The translations under genes were made by a program, and so were the position numbers. The notes under the pieces are model-generated. The model saw only the letters and a program-made list of their open reading frames with translations. It had not been told where the DNA came from and made no database searches. From Bacteroidales bacterium (lineage in GTDB: Bacteria > Bacteroidota > Bacteroidia > Bacteroidales > UBA932): 64,000 nucleotides of DNA. Below, in pieces: positions 1-9,361 of the stretch. Each line of letters starts with the position of its first letter. The stretch's first letter is position 1. The stretch lies in assembly GCA_017428325.1 (NCBI GenBank), contig JAFRRA010000005.1, positions 62,001 to 126,000 of the forward strand. The letters are read 5' to 3'.

Positions 1-882
1 CTGTACCGGATCAAAGTGGCTTTGCTTTAGGTTGTAAACTTTTCCTTTGGACATACTACTTGTTCTGTTTAGAGAATAGCTTACGGAATTTGTGCCTTCT
101 TTTACAGTTATGACGAAATCGTATGAAGAAGAATACCAATTGCTGCCAAATGCTATATATGTGTCCTGAACAAGTTTGCCATCTGTGATTGAAACTCCAT
201 TAAGGCAAATATCACCAGTATTGGTAGTGGCTGTGTTCTTAGTTTCAGAATTCAAGAATTCATTTCTAACTTCTGTGGAGCCGCTTCCGCTGAGAACTAT
301 GTCAACAGAATGGCTTCCGGAAGAATTGCCTACAATTTGCAGGCCGGCAGGCAGCTTGAAGAAAGCAACCTGGAAATCAGGGCTCCCGCCGGAAGGCCAG
401 TGAGAAAATTCCCCATCTACAAAGTAGGCCTGAGCATATATCAGAGCATAATCGCCGAGATTGGCAAGGCTTCCGTTTCCCTGGTTTGCCAAGGATCTTA
501 CCCACCAGCCAAAACCATCATTTACATCTGTGTATGGGTAAATGAGCGTTGGCTGGCGACTACCTGTAGTAGGGATATGGCTAGTGGCACAGCTGAAAGT
601 TCCGGTCTTGGTTCCGGCACCGGAGGTGAGGACGAACTTGTCCATATAGTATTCTGATTCAGCAGTGACAATTGAAATAACAGAGAAAGCATCTCCGGCT
701 TTCCAGGTATGGCTGTAGGATGAACCATCGTATGTAATGGTGGTCTTTGTAGGAACATCATCTGTGCTGATGGTAAAGGACATAGGATGAGTTTCTTCAA
801 CCTTTGGAGAATCTGACTTGCTGCAGGAGACCAGTGCTGCGGCTGCGCAGCAAATACCGAGTAAAAATCTTGTGAATTTCAT
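1..882 (-). CDS. Fimbrillin-like surface lipoprotein (partial, 3' end outside window)
   Basis: The minus-strand reading frame is open from an ATG at 882 to the window edge, giving 294 residues without a stop. The N-terminus is a lipoprotein signal peptide: MKFTRFLLGI, a hydrophobic run, then lipobox LVSC with Cys20. After a short Ser-rich linker comes a stretch typical of Bacteroidales fimbrillin/Mfa-like lipoproteins (PTKTTITYDG, then HTWKAGDAFSVIS), and the visible part ends near GKVYNLKQSHF, resembling the end of the N-terminal fimbrillin domain. Such proteins are exported, lipidated and may be polymerised as pilus subunits or act as surface adhesins. It lies 18 bp behind a 41-aa small gene that shares its promoter. 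The family assignment is by pattern, not by alignment; a generic surface lipoprotein is the alternative. Confidence 0.72.
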   Translation of the reverse strand, partial: MKFTRFLLGICCAAAALVSCSKSDSPKVEETHPMSFTISTDDVPTKTTITYDGSSYSHTWKAGDAFSVISIVTAESEYYMDKFVLTSGAGTKTGTFSCATSHIPTTGSRQPTLIYPYTDVNDGFGWWVRSLANQGNGSLANLGDYALIYAQAYFVDGEFSHWPSGGSPDFQVAFFKLPAGLQIVGNSSGSHSVDIVLSGSGSTEVRNEFLNSETKNTATTNTGDICLNGVSITDGKLVQDTYIAFGSNWYSSSYDFVITVKEGTNSVSYSLNRTSSMSKGKVYNLKQSHFDPVQ

Positions 883-900
883 AATTGTGCGCATTTAAGG

Positions 901-1026
901 TTAAAAATCTTCTTCCGTCAAATCTGGACAATCCATGTCAACAGAACTAGTGGTAAGCACGGAATTCTCCGGCTCAAGCAATACTTCTTCGCAGTAAGGT
1001 GCGGTGTAAATTAATTTGTTTTTCAT
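901..1026 (-). CDS. 41-aa small protein preceding the fimbrillin-like gene
   Basis: An ATG at 1026 opens a 41-residue frame ending with TAA at 901-903. It begins MKNKLIYTAPYCEEVLLEPE and ends in an acidic DLTEEDF; there are two Cys (12 and 33) and no signal peptide or membrane segment. The pattern (basic start, Y-x-AP, E-E-x-L-L-E, then a Ser/Thr and acidic tail) resembles very short Bacteroidales proteins of unknown function often found beside fimbrillin-like lipoproteins. It sits between a good -7 promoter box and the lipoprotein gene, 18 bp apart, so both are probably on one transcript. Function unknown. Confidence 0.6.
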   Translation of the reverse strand: MKNKLIYTAPYCEEVLLEPENSVLTTSSVDMDCPDLTEEDF

Positions 1027-1100
1027 ATTATATGAGGTTGTAAATAGTTAGTTTTCAACTAAATACCCCCCCCATATACAAAGGAGAGAGATATTAGTAA

Positions 1101-1130
1101 CAAAGATAGCAAAAAAATCGGGTTTTACAA
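1101..1130 (-). promoter_or_regulatory. Promoter of the small-gene/fimbrillin operon
   Basis: On the minus strand TATCTTTG (1101-1108) is a perfect Bacteroidota -7 box (TAnnTTTG). A TTG at 1128-1130 lies 19 bp upstream as a partial -33 element and overlaps the last codons of aroE. The start of transcription would be near 1095, about 70 nt before the small gene. Confidence 0.65.
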
Positions 1131-1853
1131 GTCTGGGGTGATGCCTGTAAAGAGCTTGAAGCTTTCTGCTGCCTGGTATTTGAGCCACTTGAGTCCGCTG
1201 TTTGGGTTGAGGACAGGATCCTTGTAGTTGGCCTCGATGAGAGTGGCTTTTTTGAGGAGGGATCTGTCTATGACCTTGTCATCCTCAGGAATGGCGTAGA
1301 TGACGATGAGGTTTTTCTTGATGTTGGGGTTGCCGAGGGTAAGGACCTTGAGAAGGCTTTCCGCATCGCTGAGGCTGAGGGATTTGATGCCGGTTTCATT
1401 GGCGAAGGCCTTTGCTTTTTCTTCTGTGCGGTTGCAGATGGTGGTGTCCAGACCCTCGTCCCTGCAGGCGAGGGCAGCGGCCTTACCTGCTCCGCCACAG
1501 CCGATTACAATGGCTCTGTCTGCATAGCCAAGTTCTTTGACCATACGCCTTACCGCAAGGTAATCCGTGTTGAAGCTGTAGATTTTATCTCCGTCAAAGA
1601 TGATGAGGTTGGAGGCACCTATAGTTTTGCTGATTGGGTCAGGATCGGTGACGTATTTCATCACCTCTTCCTTGAAAGGGGCGGTGACGTTGGCAGCCTG
1701 ATAGCCTTGCTCTTTTAGTTTTTCTATGGATTGCTCTATTGATTGTTCTTCCACAAGGTCATAGCGCATGGATGTGGACGGATATGCGGCCTTGAAAAGT
1801 CCAGGGCTCTGGGAATGCTGTATCGGGTTTCCTATGAGAGCAAACTTCTTCAT
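1125..1853 (-). CDS. aroE: Shikimate dehydrogenase
   Basis: Catalyses NADPH-dependent reduction of 3-dehydroshikimate to shikimate in aromatic amino acid synthesis, in the cytosol. The 242-aa protein has the substrate-binding SxS (Ser14, Ser16 in QHSQSPG), the NVTAPFK motif ending in catalytic Lys61, FNTD with Asp97, and the nucleotide-binding glycine loop GCGGAGKAA at about 118-126. It is somewhat shorter than the usual 270-290 aa but all key parts are present. Its ATG overlaps the stop of the upstream methyltransferase gene by 4 bp (ATGA), so the two are translationally coupled in a lysS-methyltransferase-aroE operon. Shikimate kinase, the next enzyme but on a separate transcript, lies 4 kb away. 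Confidence 0.93.
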   Translation of the reverse strand: MKKFALIGNPIQHSQSPGLFKAAYPSTSMRYDLVEEQSIEQSIEKLKEQGYQAANVTAPFKEEVMKYVTDPDPISKTIGASNLIIFDGDKIYSFNTDYLAVRRMVKELGYADRAIVIGCGGAGKAAALACRDEGLDTTICNRTEEKAKAFANETGIKSLSLSDAESLLKVLTLGNPNIKKNLIVIYAIPEDDKVIDRSLLKKATLIEANYKDPVLNPNSGLKWLKYQAAESFKLFTGITPDL

Positions 1854-2671
1854 CTTGTGGAACGTTGGCGGAGAGCCTCGTAGCAGAGGATGGCGGCGGA
1901 AACGGAAACGTTGAGGGAATCCAGTTTGCCAAGCATAGGGATCATGATCTTGCGGTCAGAGGCTTTTCTCCAGATATCGGAGATGCCATCTGCCTCGCTG
2001 CCCAGGGCAATGGCGCAAGGAGACTTCATATCAGTATCGTAATACGGAACGCTGTCCTGAAGCTGGGCGGAATAGATCTTTATCTTGTGGGCCTTGAGAA
2101 ATACAATTGCATCCTCGCTCTTGCAGCAAACAATAGTCTGGGTGAAGACCCCTCCAAGGCTGGCGCGGATGAGGTTGGGATTGTAGAGGTCTGTCCTAGG
2201 GTTGGCAAAGATGACCGCAGTGGCTCCCACTGCATCTGCAGTTCTCAGTATGGCACCCAGGTTGCCAGGCTTTTCAACAGCCTCGGCGACTAGGATCAAT
2301 CCCGGAGTCTTGCTGCTTTTCAGGATGTTGCCAAGGTCTTCAAGGGAAGTGTGCCTGGACTTTGCCAATGCTACTATACCTTCAGTGGAAGCACGGTAGG
2401 CAATCTTTTCGTAAACCTGGGGAGAGACGTGGAAAAGCTTTTCTTTTTTGATTGTTTCCGGAAGAGCTTTTTCCTGCAGGATCTCATCGCAGAGGAAAAC
2501 AGACTCTATCTCAAAACCGGAAGTGATGCAGGCGGAAACCTCCCTTATTCCCTCGACAGGGAACAGGCCGGTCTTTTCCCTCTCCCTGGCCTTCTCCTGC
2601 AATAAAACAACCTCCTTGACCTTTGAATTCTGCAAGGAGGTTATTGTGTTCTGAGACAGATTGCTGGCCAT
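1850..2671 (-). CDS. TrmH/SpoU-family RNA 2'-O-methyltransferase
   Basis: A 273-aa SPOUT methyltransferase, using S-adenosylmethionine to methylate a ribose 2'-OH in rRNA or tRNA. Residues 1-110 form the small substrate-binding domain. The trefoil-knot catalytic domain carries the three SpoU motifs: motif 1 EKPGNLGAILRTADA (133-147, with the conserved Asn and Arg), motif 2 IALGSEADGIS (221-231) and motif 3 SLNVSVSAAILCYEA (252-266). The exact target cannot be read from the sequence; RlmB-like 23S rRNA modification is most likely, but the protein could act on another site. It lies 21 bp after lysS and overlaps aroE by 4 bp. Confidence 0.9.
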   Translation of the reverse strand: MASNLSQNTITSLQNSKVKEVVLLQEKAREREKTGLFPVEGIREVSACITSGFEIESVFLCDEILQEKALPETIKKEKLFHVSPQVYEKIAYRASTEGIVALAKSRHTSLEDLGNILKSSKTPGLILVAEAVEKPGNLGAILRTADAVGATAVIFANPRTDLYNPNLIRASLGGVFTQTIVCCKSEDAIVFLKAHKIKIYSAQLQDSVPYYDTDMKSPCAIALGSEADGISDIWRKASDRKIMIPMLGKLDSLNVSVSAAILCYEALRQRSTR

Positions 2672-2692
2672 AATATTGCTCGGCGATGGTCT

Positions 2693-4222
2693 TTACTGCT
2701 CCTTCTTCATCTGAGGGAAGAAGAGAACGTCCTGGATGGAAATCTGGTTGGTCATGAACATTGCAAGGCGGTCCATGCCGATACCCATTCCGCTGGTAGG
2801 CGGCATACCGTATTCCAGGGCGCGGATGAAGTCGTGGTCTATGTACATGGCCTCATCGTCTCCACCGTTCTTCAGACGGAGCTGGTCCTGGAACCTTCCA
2901 AGCTGGTCGATAGGGTCGTTGAGCTCTGAATATGCATTTGCGAGTTCCTTGCCGCAAACGAAAAGTTCAAACCTTTCCACCAGGTTATGGTTGCCTCTCT
3001 TACGCTTGGTAAGAGGAGACAGGGAAACAGGATAGTCTATGATGAAGGTTGGCTGAATGAGATTGCTCTCTACATACTCGCCGAAGATGGCATCTATCAG
3101 CTTGCCCTCTCCAAAGCTAGGCTGGATAGGGACGTTGAGTCTCTTGCAGGTATCGCGGAGCTGGGCCTCGTCCATTCCGGTAATGTCCACGCCGGCATAC
3201 TGCTTGATGGCCTCCAGCATAGGGAGCCTCTTGTATGGGCCGGCAAAGTCAACCTCGTTCTCGCCGATTGTGGCCTTGGTGGTGCCGTTAACTGCAACAG
3301 CAATCTTCTCCAGCATCTTCTCCGTGAAGTCCATCATCCAGTTGTAGTCCTTGTAGGCCACGTAGATTTCCATTGCGGTGAACTCGGGGTTGTGGGTACG
3401 GTCCATACCCTCGTTGCGGAAGTTCTTGCTGAACTCGTAAACGCCAGGGAATCCGCCAACTATGAGACGCTTCAGGTAAAGCTCATCGGCGATCCTCAGA
3501 TACAGGTCCATATCCAGAACGTTGTGATGCGTTACAAACGGACGTGCGTTGGCTCCTCCCGGAATAGGCTGGAGGATAGGGGTCTCGACCTCAAGATATC
3601 CGTGAGAGTTAAAGAACTCCCTCATCGTGTTGTAAATCTTGGTACGCTTCTCGAAAACCTTTCTGACTTCAGGATTTACGATAAGGTCCACATACCTCTG
3701 GCGGTAACGCATCTCAGGATCCGCGAAGGCGTCGAAGACCTCTCCGTCCTTTTCCTTGACGATAGGAAGCACTCTCAGAGACTTGCTCAGAAGTGTGAGT
3801 TCCTTTACGTGGATACTCTTCTGGCCGGTCTGCGTAACAAAGGCGAATCCCTTGATTCCGATGATGTCTCCGATATCCAGGAGTTTCTTGAACACTGTGT
3901 TGTAGAGGGTCTTGTCCTCTCCCGGGCAAATCTCGTCTCTCTTCACGTAGGCCTGGATCCTTCCCTCGCTGTCCTGCAGCTCTATGAAGGATGCCGCGCC
4001 CATGATACGCCGGCTCATAAGCCTTCCTGCAAAGGATATGGACTTGAAGGCCTGCTGAGACGGATCATCCTCCGCTGCCTCAGGGTTGAAACCCTCCAGG
4101 ATTTCCCTGGATGTGGCAGTGATCGGGAATTCGTCTGCAGGGTAAGGGTCGATGCCCAGATCACGTATCTGTTGAAGGCTCTGCCTTCTATTTTGTTCCT
4201 GTTCGTTAAGATTAAGTTCCAT
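2693..4222 (-). CDS. lysS: Lysyl-tRNA synthetase, class II
   Basis: Charges tRNA-Lys in the cytosol. The 509-aa protein has an N-terminal OB-fold anticodon-binding domain (about 55-165) and a class II catalytic core with motif 2 [15 protein letters not shown] and motif 3 [12 protein letters not shown] near the C-terminus. I chose the ATG at 4222 ([14 protein letters not shown]), which matches the normal start of the family in Bacteroidales. An in-frame codon at 4288 would add 22 residues with no homology, and it lies upstream of a TACCTTTG -7 box (4242-4249), so it could not be on the same transcript. First gene of a three-gene operon, divergent from recJ. Confidence 0.96.
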   Translation of the reverse strand: MELNLNEQEQNRRQSLQQIRDLGIDPYPADEFPITATSREILEGFNPEAAEDDPSQQAFKSISFAGRLMSRRIMGAASFIELQDSEGRIQAYVKRDEICPGEDKTLYNTVFKKLLDIGDIIGIKGFAFVTQTGQKSIHVKELTLLSKSLRVLPIVKEKDGEVFDAFADPEMRYRQRYVDLIVNPEVRKVFEKRTKIYNTMREFFNSHGYLEVETPILQPIPGGANARPFVTHHNVLDMDLYLRIADELYLKRLIVGGFPGVYEFSKNFRNEGMDRTHNPEFTAMEIYVAYKDYNWMMDFTEKMLEKIAVAVNGTTKATIGENEVDFAGPYKRLPMLEAIKQYAGVDITGMDEAQLRDTCKRLNVPIQPSFGEGKLIDAIFGEYVESNLIQPTFIIDYPVSLSPLTKRKRGNHNLVERFELFVCGKELANAYSELNDPIDQLGRFQDQLRLKNGGDDEAMYIDHDFIRALEYGMPPTSGMGIGMDRLAMFMTNQISIQDVLFFPQMKKEQ

Positions 4223-4241
4223 AGGTTTTTCGATTACCGGA

Positions 4242-4284
4242 CAAAGGTAACATTTTTTTATAACATAAAAATTAACTAAATTTG
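4242..4284. promoter_or_regulatory. Divergent promoters of lysS (-) and recJ (+)
   Basis: Two -7 boxes face away from each other. TACCTTTG on the minus strand (4242-4249) serves lysS, placing its start about 15-20 nt before the ATG at 4222. TAAATTTG on the plus strand (4277-4284) serves recJ. Neither has a perfect TTTG at -33; T-rich runs occupy that place. Confidence 0.6.
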
Positions 4285-4310
4285 CCATTCACCGTATGTC
4301 TTAGCACGAT

Positions 4311-6074
4311 ATGGTAGTCAAGAGCAAGGAGAAGCAATGGATCGTACGTGAACCCGGCAACCCAATTTACACCCGGCAGCTGGTTCAGGACCTTGGAATC
4401 GACGAGGTCCTTGCCAATCTTTTGGTCCAGAGGGGAATAAAGAACTCAGACGAGGTTCGCCAGTTCTTCCACCCTTCCCTTGCGATGCTGCACGATCCGT
4501 TCCTGATGACGGATATGGAGGCTGCCATAGACAGGGTACACAAGGCGGTTCTGAGCAAGGAGAAGATTCTCGTGTACGGAGACTATGACGTGGACGGCAC
4601 CTCAGCGGTTTCCCTGGTGTTCTCTTTCCTGAGACGCCTTACCAGCAACATAGACTACTACATTCCGGACAGATACGACGAGGGCTACGGAATCTCCTTC
4701 TATGGAGTGGACTGGGCGTCCGACCGCAAATGCTCTCTGGTGATTGCCCTGGACTGCGGAATCAAGGAAGCCGAAGCCGTAAGGTATGCCAAGACCAAGG
4801 GCATAGACTTCATAATCTGCGACCATCACCTTCCTGGAGAAGAGCTGCCGCCGGCAGTTGCCACTCTTGACCCGAAGAGGGAGGACTGCCACTATCCTTA
4901 CGACGATCTCTCCGGCTGCGGAGTGGGATTCAAGCTGGTGCAGGCCTATGCTCAGCGATTCGGTATCCCGTTCGAGGAAATCGAGCCGCTGCTGGACCTT
5001 GTGGCAGTGAGCATTGCGGCAGACCTGGTGAGTGTTACGGGAGAGAACCGTGTGCTGGCTTACTACGGCCTTAAGAGGCTGAACGAATCGCCGAGGAAAG
5101 GTCTCCTTTCAATGATAAAGCTCTCCGGACTGGAAAAGCACAAGATCACGATAGACGATGTGGTCTTCAAGATTGGTCCTAGAATCAACGCCGCCGGAAG
5201 AATGGAGAGCGGACGTATGGCCGTGGACCTTCTGATTTCCGATGACCTTCAGGAGGCTAACCGCATCGGAAAGGAAATCAACGACCACAACAACGAGCGC
5301 AAGAGCATAGACAGGGCGATTACCCAGCAGGCCATAGAGATTGTACGCAACCATCCGCAGTTTGCAACGCTGAACTCCACAGTAGTTTACAATCCGGAGT
5401 GGCACAAGGGAGTTGTGGGAATCGTGGCCAGTCGTCTGGTGGAGGCGTTCTACCGTCCTACGATAGTCCTTACCAAATCCTCCAACGGATTCATTTCCGG
5501 TTCCGCACGAAGCATCGCAGGCTTTGACCTCTACGACGCCATTGAAAGCTGCGCGGACCTTCTGGAGAACTTCGGCGGACATACCTACGCCGCCGGACTT
5601 ACTCTTAAGGAAGAGAATCTGGAAACTTTCCGCCAGAGGTTTGAGGATATCGTTACAAAGAACATTACCAAGGAGATCCTTACTCCTATAATCAACATAG
5701 ACGCGTTCCTGGAATTCAGACAGATAACCCCGCGTTTCTTCCGTCTGCTGAACATGTTCCAGCCTTTCGGCCCGGGCAACCAGTCCCCTGTATTTATGAC
5801 CACCAGCGTCTATGATAACGGTAACGGCCGCATCGTCGGAAATCCTGTCGGCGGCCATGGTGGCCACCTCAAACTGGAGCTCATCCAGGAGGCTGATTCC
5901 TTCCGTCCGCTGAGCGCCATCGCCTTCAACATGAGCGAATATTTCGAGCATCTTGCTGCCGGTGAGCCTGTGGACATCTGCTACAGCATCGCCGAGAACT
6001 TCTACCGTTCCAGCATCGCCAATATCCAGCTCAGGATCAAAGACATCCGCGAGGGCAAAGACACTACCCTCTAA
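4311..6074 (+). CDS. recJ: Single-stranded-DNA-specific 5'-3' exonuclease RecJ
   Basis: Degrades single-stranded DNA 5' to 3' in recombination and mismatch or base-excision repair. The 587-aa protein contains the DHH phosphoesterase motifs: YGDYDVDGTSA (metal-binding Asp91, Asp93, Asp95), LDCG (Asp148) and CDHHLP (Asp171-His172-His173). The DHHA1 domain carries HKGVVGIVASR and FGGHTYAAGL, and an OB-like region follows. The length fits the family. It is monocistronic, facing shikimate kinase and overlapping that gene's 3' end by 11 bp. Confidence 0.95.
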   Translation: MVVKSKEKQWIVREPGNPIYTRQLVQDLGIDEVLANLLVQRGIKNSDEVRQFFHPSLAMLHDPFLMTDMEAAIDRVHKAVLSKEKILVYGDYDVDGTSAVSLVFSFLRRLTSNIDYYIPDRYDEGYGISFYGVDWASDRKCSLVIALDCGIKEAEAVRYAKTKGIDFIICDHHLPGEELPPAVATLDPKREDCHYPYDDLSGCGVGFKLVQAYAQRFGIPFEEIEPLLDLVAVSIAADLVSVTGENRVLAYYGLKRLNESPRKGLLSMIKLSGLEKHKITIDDVVFKIGPRINAAGRMESGRMAVDLLISDDLQEANRIGKEINDHNNERKSIDRAITQQAIEIVRNHPQFATLNSTVVYNPEWHKGVVGIVASRLVEAFYRPTIVLTKSSNGFISGSARSIAGFDLYDAIESCADLLENFGGHTYAAGLTLKEENLETFRQRFEDIVTKNITKEILTPIINIDAFLEFRQITPRFFRLLNMFQPFGPGNQSPVFMTTSVYDNGNGRIVGNPVGGHGGHLKLELIQEADSFRPLSAIAFNMSEYFEHLAAGEPVDICYSIAENFYRSSIANIQLRIKDIREGKDTTL

Positions 6075-6606
6075 GTATTTCCTCAGTTATCTGTTCAACG
6101 TTCCAGACGGTTGTATCAACTGTCTTGTATGAGCATTGTGTGTAGAGGGGAAGTCGTTCTTGGAGTTTTTCTTTTGCCCATGATTCCAGGATCTGGAGCT
6201 GCTCTTCTTTGGTGGAGTTCGGGTGCTCGGCAAGCAGGGCTTTGACAAGAGGTCTGCCGTTCTGGAGGAGGAGCATCCTTTCAGCAAGAACCTTTGGAGA
6301 GCAGGTTAGGAAGATGCATTTTGTGCGTTCTTTCAGGAGAGCTCTGCAAGTTGGATTCATTGGAGTGCCTCCACCCACGGAGAGGATGATATCATCTTCT
6401 GTGTCAAGGATTTCTTCCAGTGATTCCTCTTCCTTTTTTCTGAAGTAAGCTTCGCCTTTTTCCCTGAAGATGGACTCCATGTCCATAGCTTCCTTTTGCT
6501 CTATGTACTGGTCAAGGTCTACGAGTTTCTTGCCGGTCTTTTTGGACAGGGCTATTCCGGCCAGGGTCTTGCCGGCGGTCATGAATCCGCATAGGGCAAT
6601 TATCAT
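6064..6606 (-). CDS. aroK: Shikimate kinase
   Basis: Phosphorylates shikimate at the 3-OH with ATP. The 180-aa protein has a P-loop GFMTAGKT (7-14), Asp32 in DLDQYIE, Arg56 in AYFR and the GGG loop (78-80), which bind shikimate, and Arg117 in NGRPL in the lid. The P-loop has T-A where most family members have G-A/S, but GxxxxGKT is intact. It starts 20 bp after the end of the topoisomerase gene and is probably cotranscribed with it. Whether it is called aroK or aroL is a naming matter. Confidence 0.93.
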   Translation of the reverse strand: MIIALCGFMTAGKTLAGIALSKKTGKKLVDLDQYIEQKEAMDMESIFREKGEAYFRKKEEESLEEILDTEDDIILSVGGGTPMNPTCRALLKERTKCIFLTCSPKVLAERMLLLQNGRPLVKALLAEHPNSTKEEQLQILESWAKEKLQERLPLYTQCSYKTVDTTVWNVEQITEEILRG

Positions 6607-6626
6607 CGCTGAGTTAAATTAGCGGT

Positions 6627-9338
6627 TTAGAATAGGGTAGGCTCGTCTTCTCCCTCCCAGTTGTCCTGGGAGTCTTCTTCAGGGAAGTCTGTGTCTTCAG
6701 GGATATCTGCAGGAATTTCTTCCGGAGAGTTATCTTCTGAAGGGCTATCGTCATCATTTAGAGGCTCAAAGTCGAAATCCTCATCATCTTCCTCAAGGAC
6801 AGGCGGTTCTATGAGAACAACCTTTTCAGCCTCATATTGGGTGAGGCGCTTGCCCTTGGCCTTCCAGCCTTTCTCGGCGATGAAGCTGTCCACAGCCACT
6901 GCCTCGTTCTGACGTCCTTCATGCTTGCCGCCGAACTGGATGACAACCTGGCTTCCGGTGGCGGAAGTGAGGGCTACCAGATAGGAGCCATCCGCTTCGC
7001 TGATGAAGAGGTTTGACGGGTTGTTGTTAAGCTCGAACTTGAACCTCTTGAGGTAGAACTTCTCCGAATCTTCGTCGTAATAGACTGCGGCATAGACCTT
7101 TGCGGGATCGAACTTCTCGATTCTGATGAGTTCTCCCTCATAGTGGTTGTTAAGGTCCTGGGTTGTGGTGGAATAGGTTCCGTTCTTGTAGACGGCAAGG
7201 ATGCGGTCCTCGTCCTTGAACTTGCCCAGGTATGTTCCTCTCTTGTCCTCGTTGAGGCGGTTGACATCCGTGTCGAACCACATTGGCTTGTCTCCGATTG
7301 TGGAGCCTCCCTTGGCCTTGAGGGTTATCTTGCTTATAGGGTTCTTGCTCAGGAGATTGCCCCTGGAGGTCTTTCCTTTGATCGAAAGAGTTGCAAAGTC
7401 GTAGTCGAAGTTCAGTTTCTTGAGCTTGAGCCTAGGACGGAGGTTGACCTTGACGGTCTCTGCCTCTCCGTTGTGGTTGGCGGTAAACCAGAGAATCTTG
7501 GAGCCTGGAGTTCCCAGGGTAACGTCATATTCCTTGTCTCTGGTAACGGAGGTTACGGCGAATCTCTTGACGAAGTTGTTGCCGGACTTGCCGTCGCGGT
7601 AAATGACGTTGTAGATTGTCCTCAGGTCGTTCTTCTGGAATACGGCGGCGTGGATGATGTCCTTGCCCACGAAAGCCTTGTCCGTTATCTTGGTTATCAG
7701 ATACTTGCCACTGGACAGGAAGACGATGATGTCGTCTATGTCCGAGCAGGTGGAAATCAGTTGGGCGTTGTCGTCCTTCTTGAGGTCCATTCCGATGAAG
7801 CCCTCCTCGAAGTTGGCGTAGAGCTTGGCGTTTGCAACGGCAACCCTGGCAACCTGAATAGTCTCCAGGTTGGAAATCTCGGTGCAGCGAGGATAGGCCT
7901 CTCCGTATTTCTCCTTCAGGCTCTGGAAGTATTCAATCGTAACCTCTGTCAGGTTCTCAAGGTCACGATGGACCTTGGCGATTTCCTTCTCGACGTTGTC
8001 AATCTTGGCATTGCACTCTTTGATATCGAAGCGGGAAATCTTCCTTACAGGCTTTTCCACGAGTTTAAGAACGTCCTCGCGGGTAACCTTCTGGTGAAGA
8101 AGCGGCTCGTAAACCTTCAGGGCCTTGTGGATCTCGTTCACCTGGCTGTCCCAACTTCTGGTCTTCTTGTCTTCCAGGAGCTTGTACTTGCCTTCCTCAA
8201 AGAAGATCTTTTCAAGCGATAGGGCGTGCCAGCTTTCTTCCAGTTCGCCGAGCTTTATCTCAAGTTCCTTCTTCAGGAGGTCCTTGGTGCGGAGTGTGCT
8301 GAATTCCAGCACTTCAGATACGGTGAGGAAGTGAGGCTTGTTGTCCTTGATGACGCAGGTGTTCGGGTTGATGGAAACCTGGCAGTCCGTGAATGCGTAG
8401 AGAGCGTCTATGGTCTTGTCCGGGGATTCTCCGGCTGCAAGTGTAACCACGATTTCCGCCTTCTTTCCGCTGAGGTCCTCAACCTTGCGGACCTTGATCT
8501 TGCCCTTGTCGTTTGCGGCGATGATGCTCTGGAGGATATTGCCGGAGTTCTTTCCGAAAGGAAGCTCCGTAATCTTCAGGGTCTTCTTGTCTATCTTGAG
8601 GATCCTGGCCCTGACGGTTATCTTGCCTCCGCGCTTTCCGTCTGCATAGCGGCTCACGTCCATGATTCCTCCGGAAGGGAAATCAGGATAGAGGTGATAT
8701 TCCTCTCCCCTGAGGAAAGCTATGGATGCGTCAATTATCTCGTTGAAATTATGAGGCAGGATTTTGCAGTTGAGACCAACGGCGATTCCGTCCGCTCCCT
8801 GGTAGAGAACAAGAGGGAACTTTACCGGCAGGGTTATAGGCTCCTTGTTCCTGCCGTCATAGGAGTTCATCCACTCCGTGGTCTTCGGATTGAAAACCAC
8901 TTCAAGGGCAAAGTTGGAGAGCCTTCCTTCTATGTATCTTCCGGCTGCAGCCTCGTCTCCGGTTATCGTGTTGCCCCAGTTTCCCTGGCAGTCTATGAGG
9001 AGGTTTTTCTGGCCGATCTGCACCAGGGCGTCCTTTATGGAGGCGTCGCTGTGAGGGTGGTATTTCATGGTTTCTCCCACGATTGTAGCCACCTTGATAA
9101 GGGACCCGTCGTGGATCTTCCTCATAGCGTGCAGAATCCTTCTCTGAACCGGCTTGAGTCCGTCGTCTATGTGCGGAACGGCGCGGTCCAGGATAACATA
9201 TGATGCATAGTCCAGGAACCAGTTCTTGAACATTCCCGGAAGCCTGTACTTGTTGTCTCCCTCGCTGATCAGCTTTGAGAATTTGCCTTTCGGCTCTATT
9301 TCCTCCTGATTGATATCTTCCCTCTCTATATCTGACAT
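6627..9338 (-). CDS. parC: DNA topoisomerase IV subunit A (GyrA/ParC family)
   Basis: DNA-cleaving subunit of a type IIA topoisomerase, decatenating chromosomes together with ParE. The 903-aa protein has the breakage-reunion core (about 30-480) with the catalytic tyrosine Tyr135 in AAGRYIEGRL and a quinolone-region motif KYHPHSDASIKDA (92-104). The C-terminal beta-pinwheel follows. The last 55 or so residues are very acidic (runs such as EEDDEDFDFEPLNDDD). The N-terminus and overall length match the Bacteroidales ParC type better than GyrA, but parE is not in the window, so the split from GyrA is inferred. Aromatic-pathway aroK follows 20 bp downstream. Confidence 0.88.
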   Translation of the reverse strand: MSDIEREDINQEEIEPKGKFSKLISEGDNKYRLPGMFKNWFLDYASYVILDRAVPHIDDGLKPVQRRILHAMRKIHDGSLIKVATIVGETMKYHPHSDASIKDALVQIGQKNLLIDCQGNWGNTITGDEAAAGRYIEGRLSNFALEVVFNPKTTEWMNSYDGRNKEPITLPVKFPLVLYQGADGIAVGLNCKILPHNFNEIIDASIAFLRGEEYHLYPDFPSGGIMDVSRYADGKRGGKITVRARILKIDKKTLKITELPFGKNSGNILQSIIAANDKGKIKVRKVEDLSGKKAEIVVTLAAGESPDKTIDALYAFTDCQVSINPNTCVIKDNKPHFLTVSEVLEFSTLRTKDLLKKELEIKLGELEESWHALSLEKIFFEEGKYKLLEDKKTRSWDSQVNEIHKALKVYEPLLHQKVTREDVLKLVEKPVRKISRFDIKECNAKIDNVEKEIAKVHRDLENLTEVTIEYFQSLKEKYGEAYPRCTEISNLETIQVARVAVANAKLYANFEEGFIGMDLKKDDNAQLISTCSDIDDIIVFLSSGKYLITKITDKAFVGKDIIHAAVFQKNDLRTIYNVIYRDGKSGNNFVKRFAVTSVTRDKEYDVTLGTPGSKILWFTANHNGEAETVKVNLRPRLKLKKLNFDYDFATLSIKGKTSRGNLLSKNPISKITLKAKGGSTIGDKPMWFDTDVNRLNEDKRGTYLGKFKDEDRILAVYKNGTYSTTTQDLNNHYEGELIRIEKFDPAKVYAAVYYDEDSEKFYLKRFKFELNNNPSNLFISEADGSYLVALTSATGSQVVIQFGGKHEGRQNEAVAVDSFIAEKGWKAKGKRLTQYEAEKVVLIEPPVLEEDDEDFDFEPLNDDDSPSEDNSPEEIPADIPEDTDFPEEDSQDNWEGEDEPTLF

Positions 9339-9361
9339 TACTTTTCTTCTTTATATCCGTG

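Noticed and set aside
522-800. 92-codon minus-strand frame near the left edge
   Set aside because: It overlaps the fimbrillin-like lipoprotein in another frame; the lipoprotein frame is open over the whole stretch and has signal peptide and lipobox.
2987-4279. 430-codon plus-strand open frame
   Set aside because: It is antisense to lysS, whose motifs are certain; the product resembles no family and has no promoter or start context.
7143-9203. Long plus-strand open frames (359 and 325 codons)
   Set aside because: Antisense to parC, which has intact catalytic motifs.
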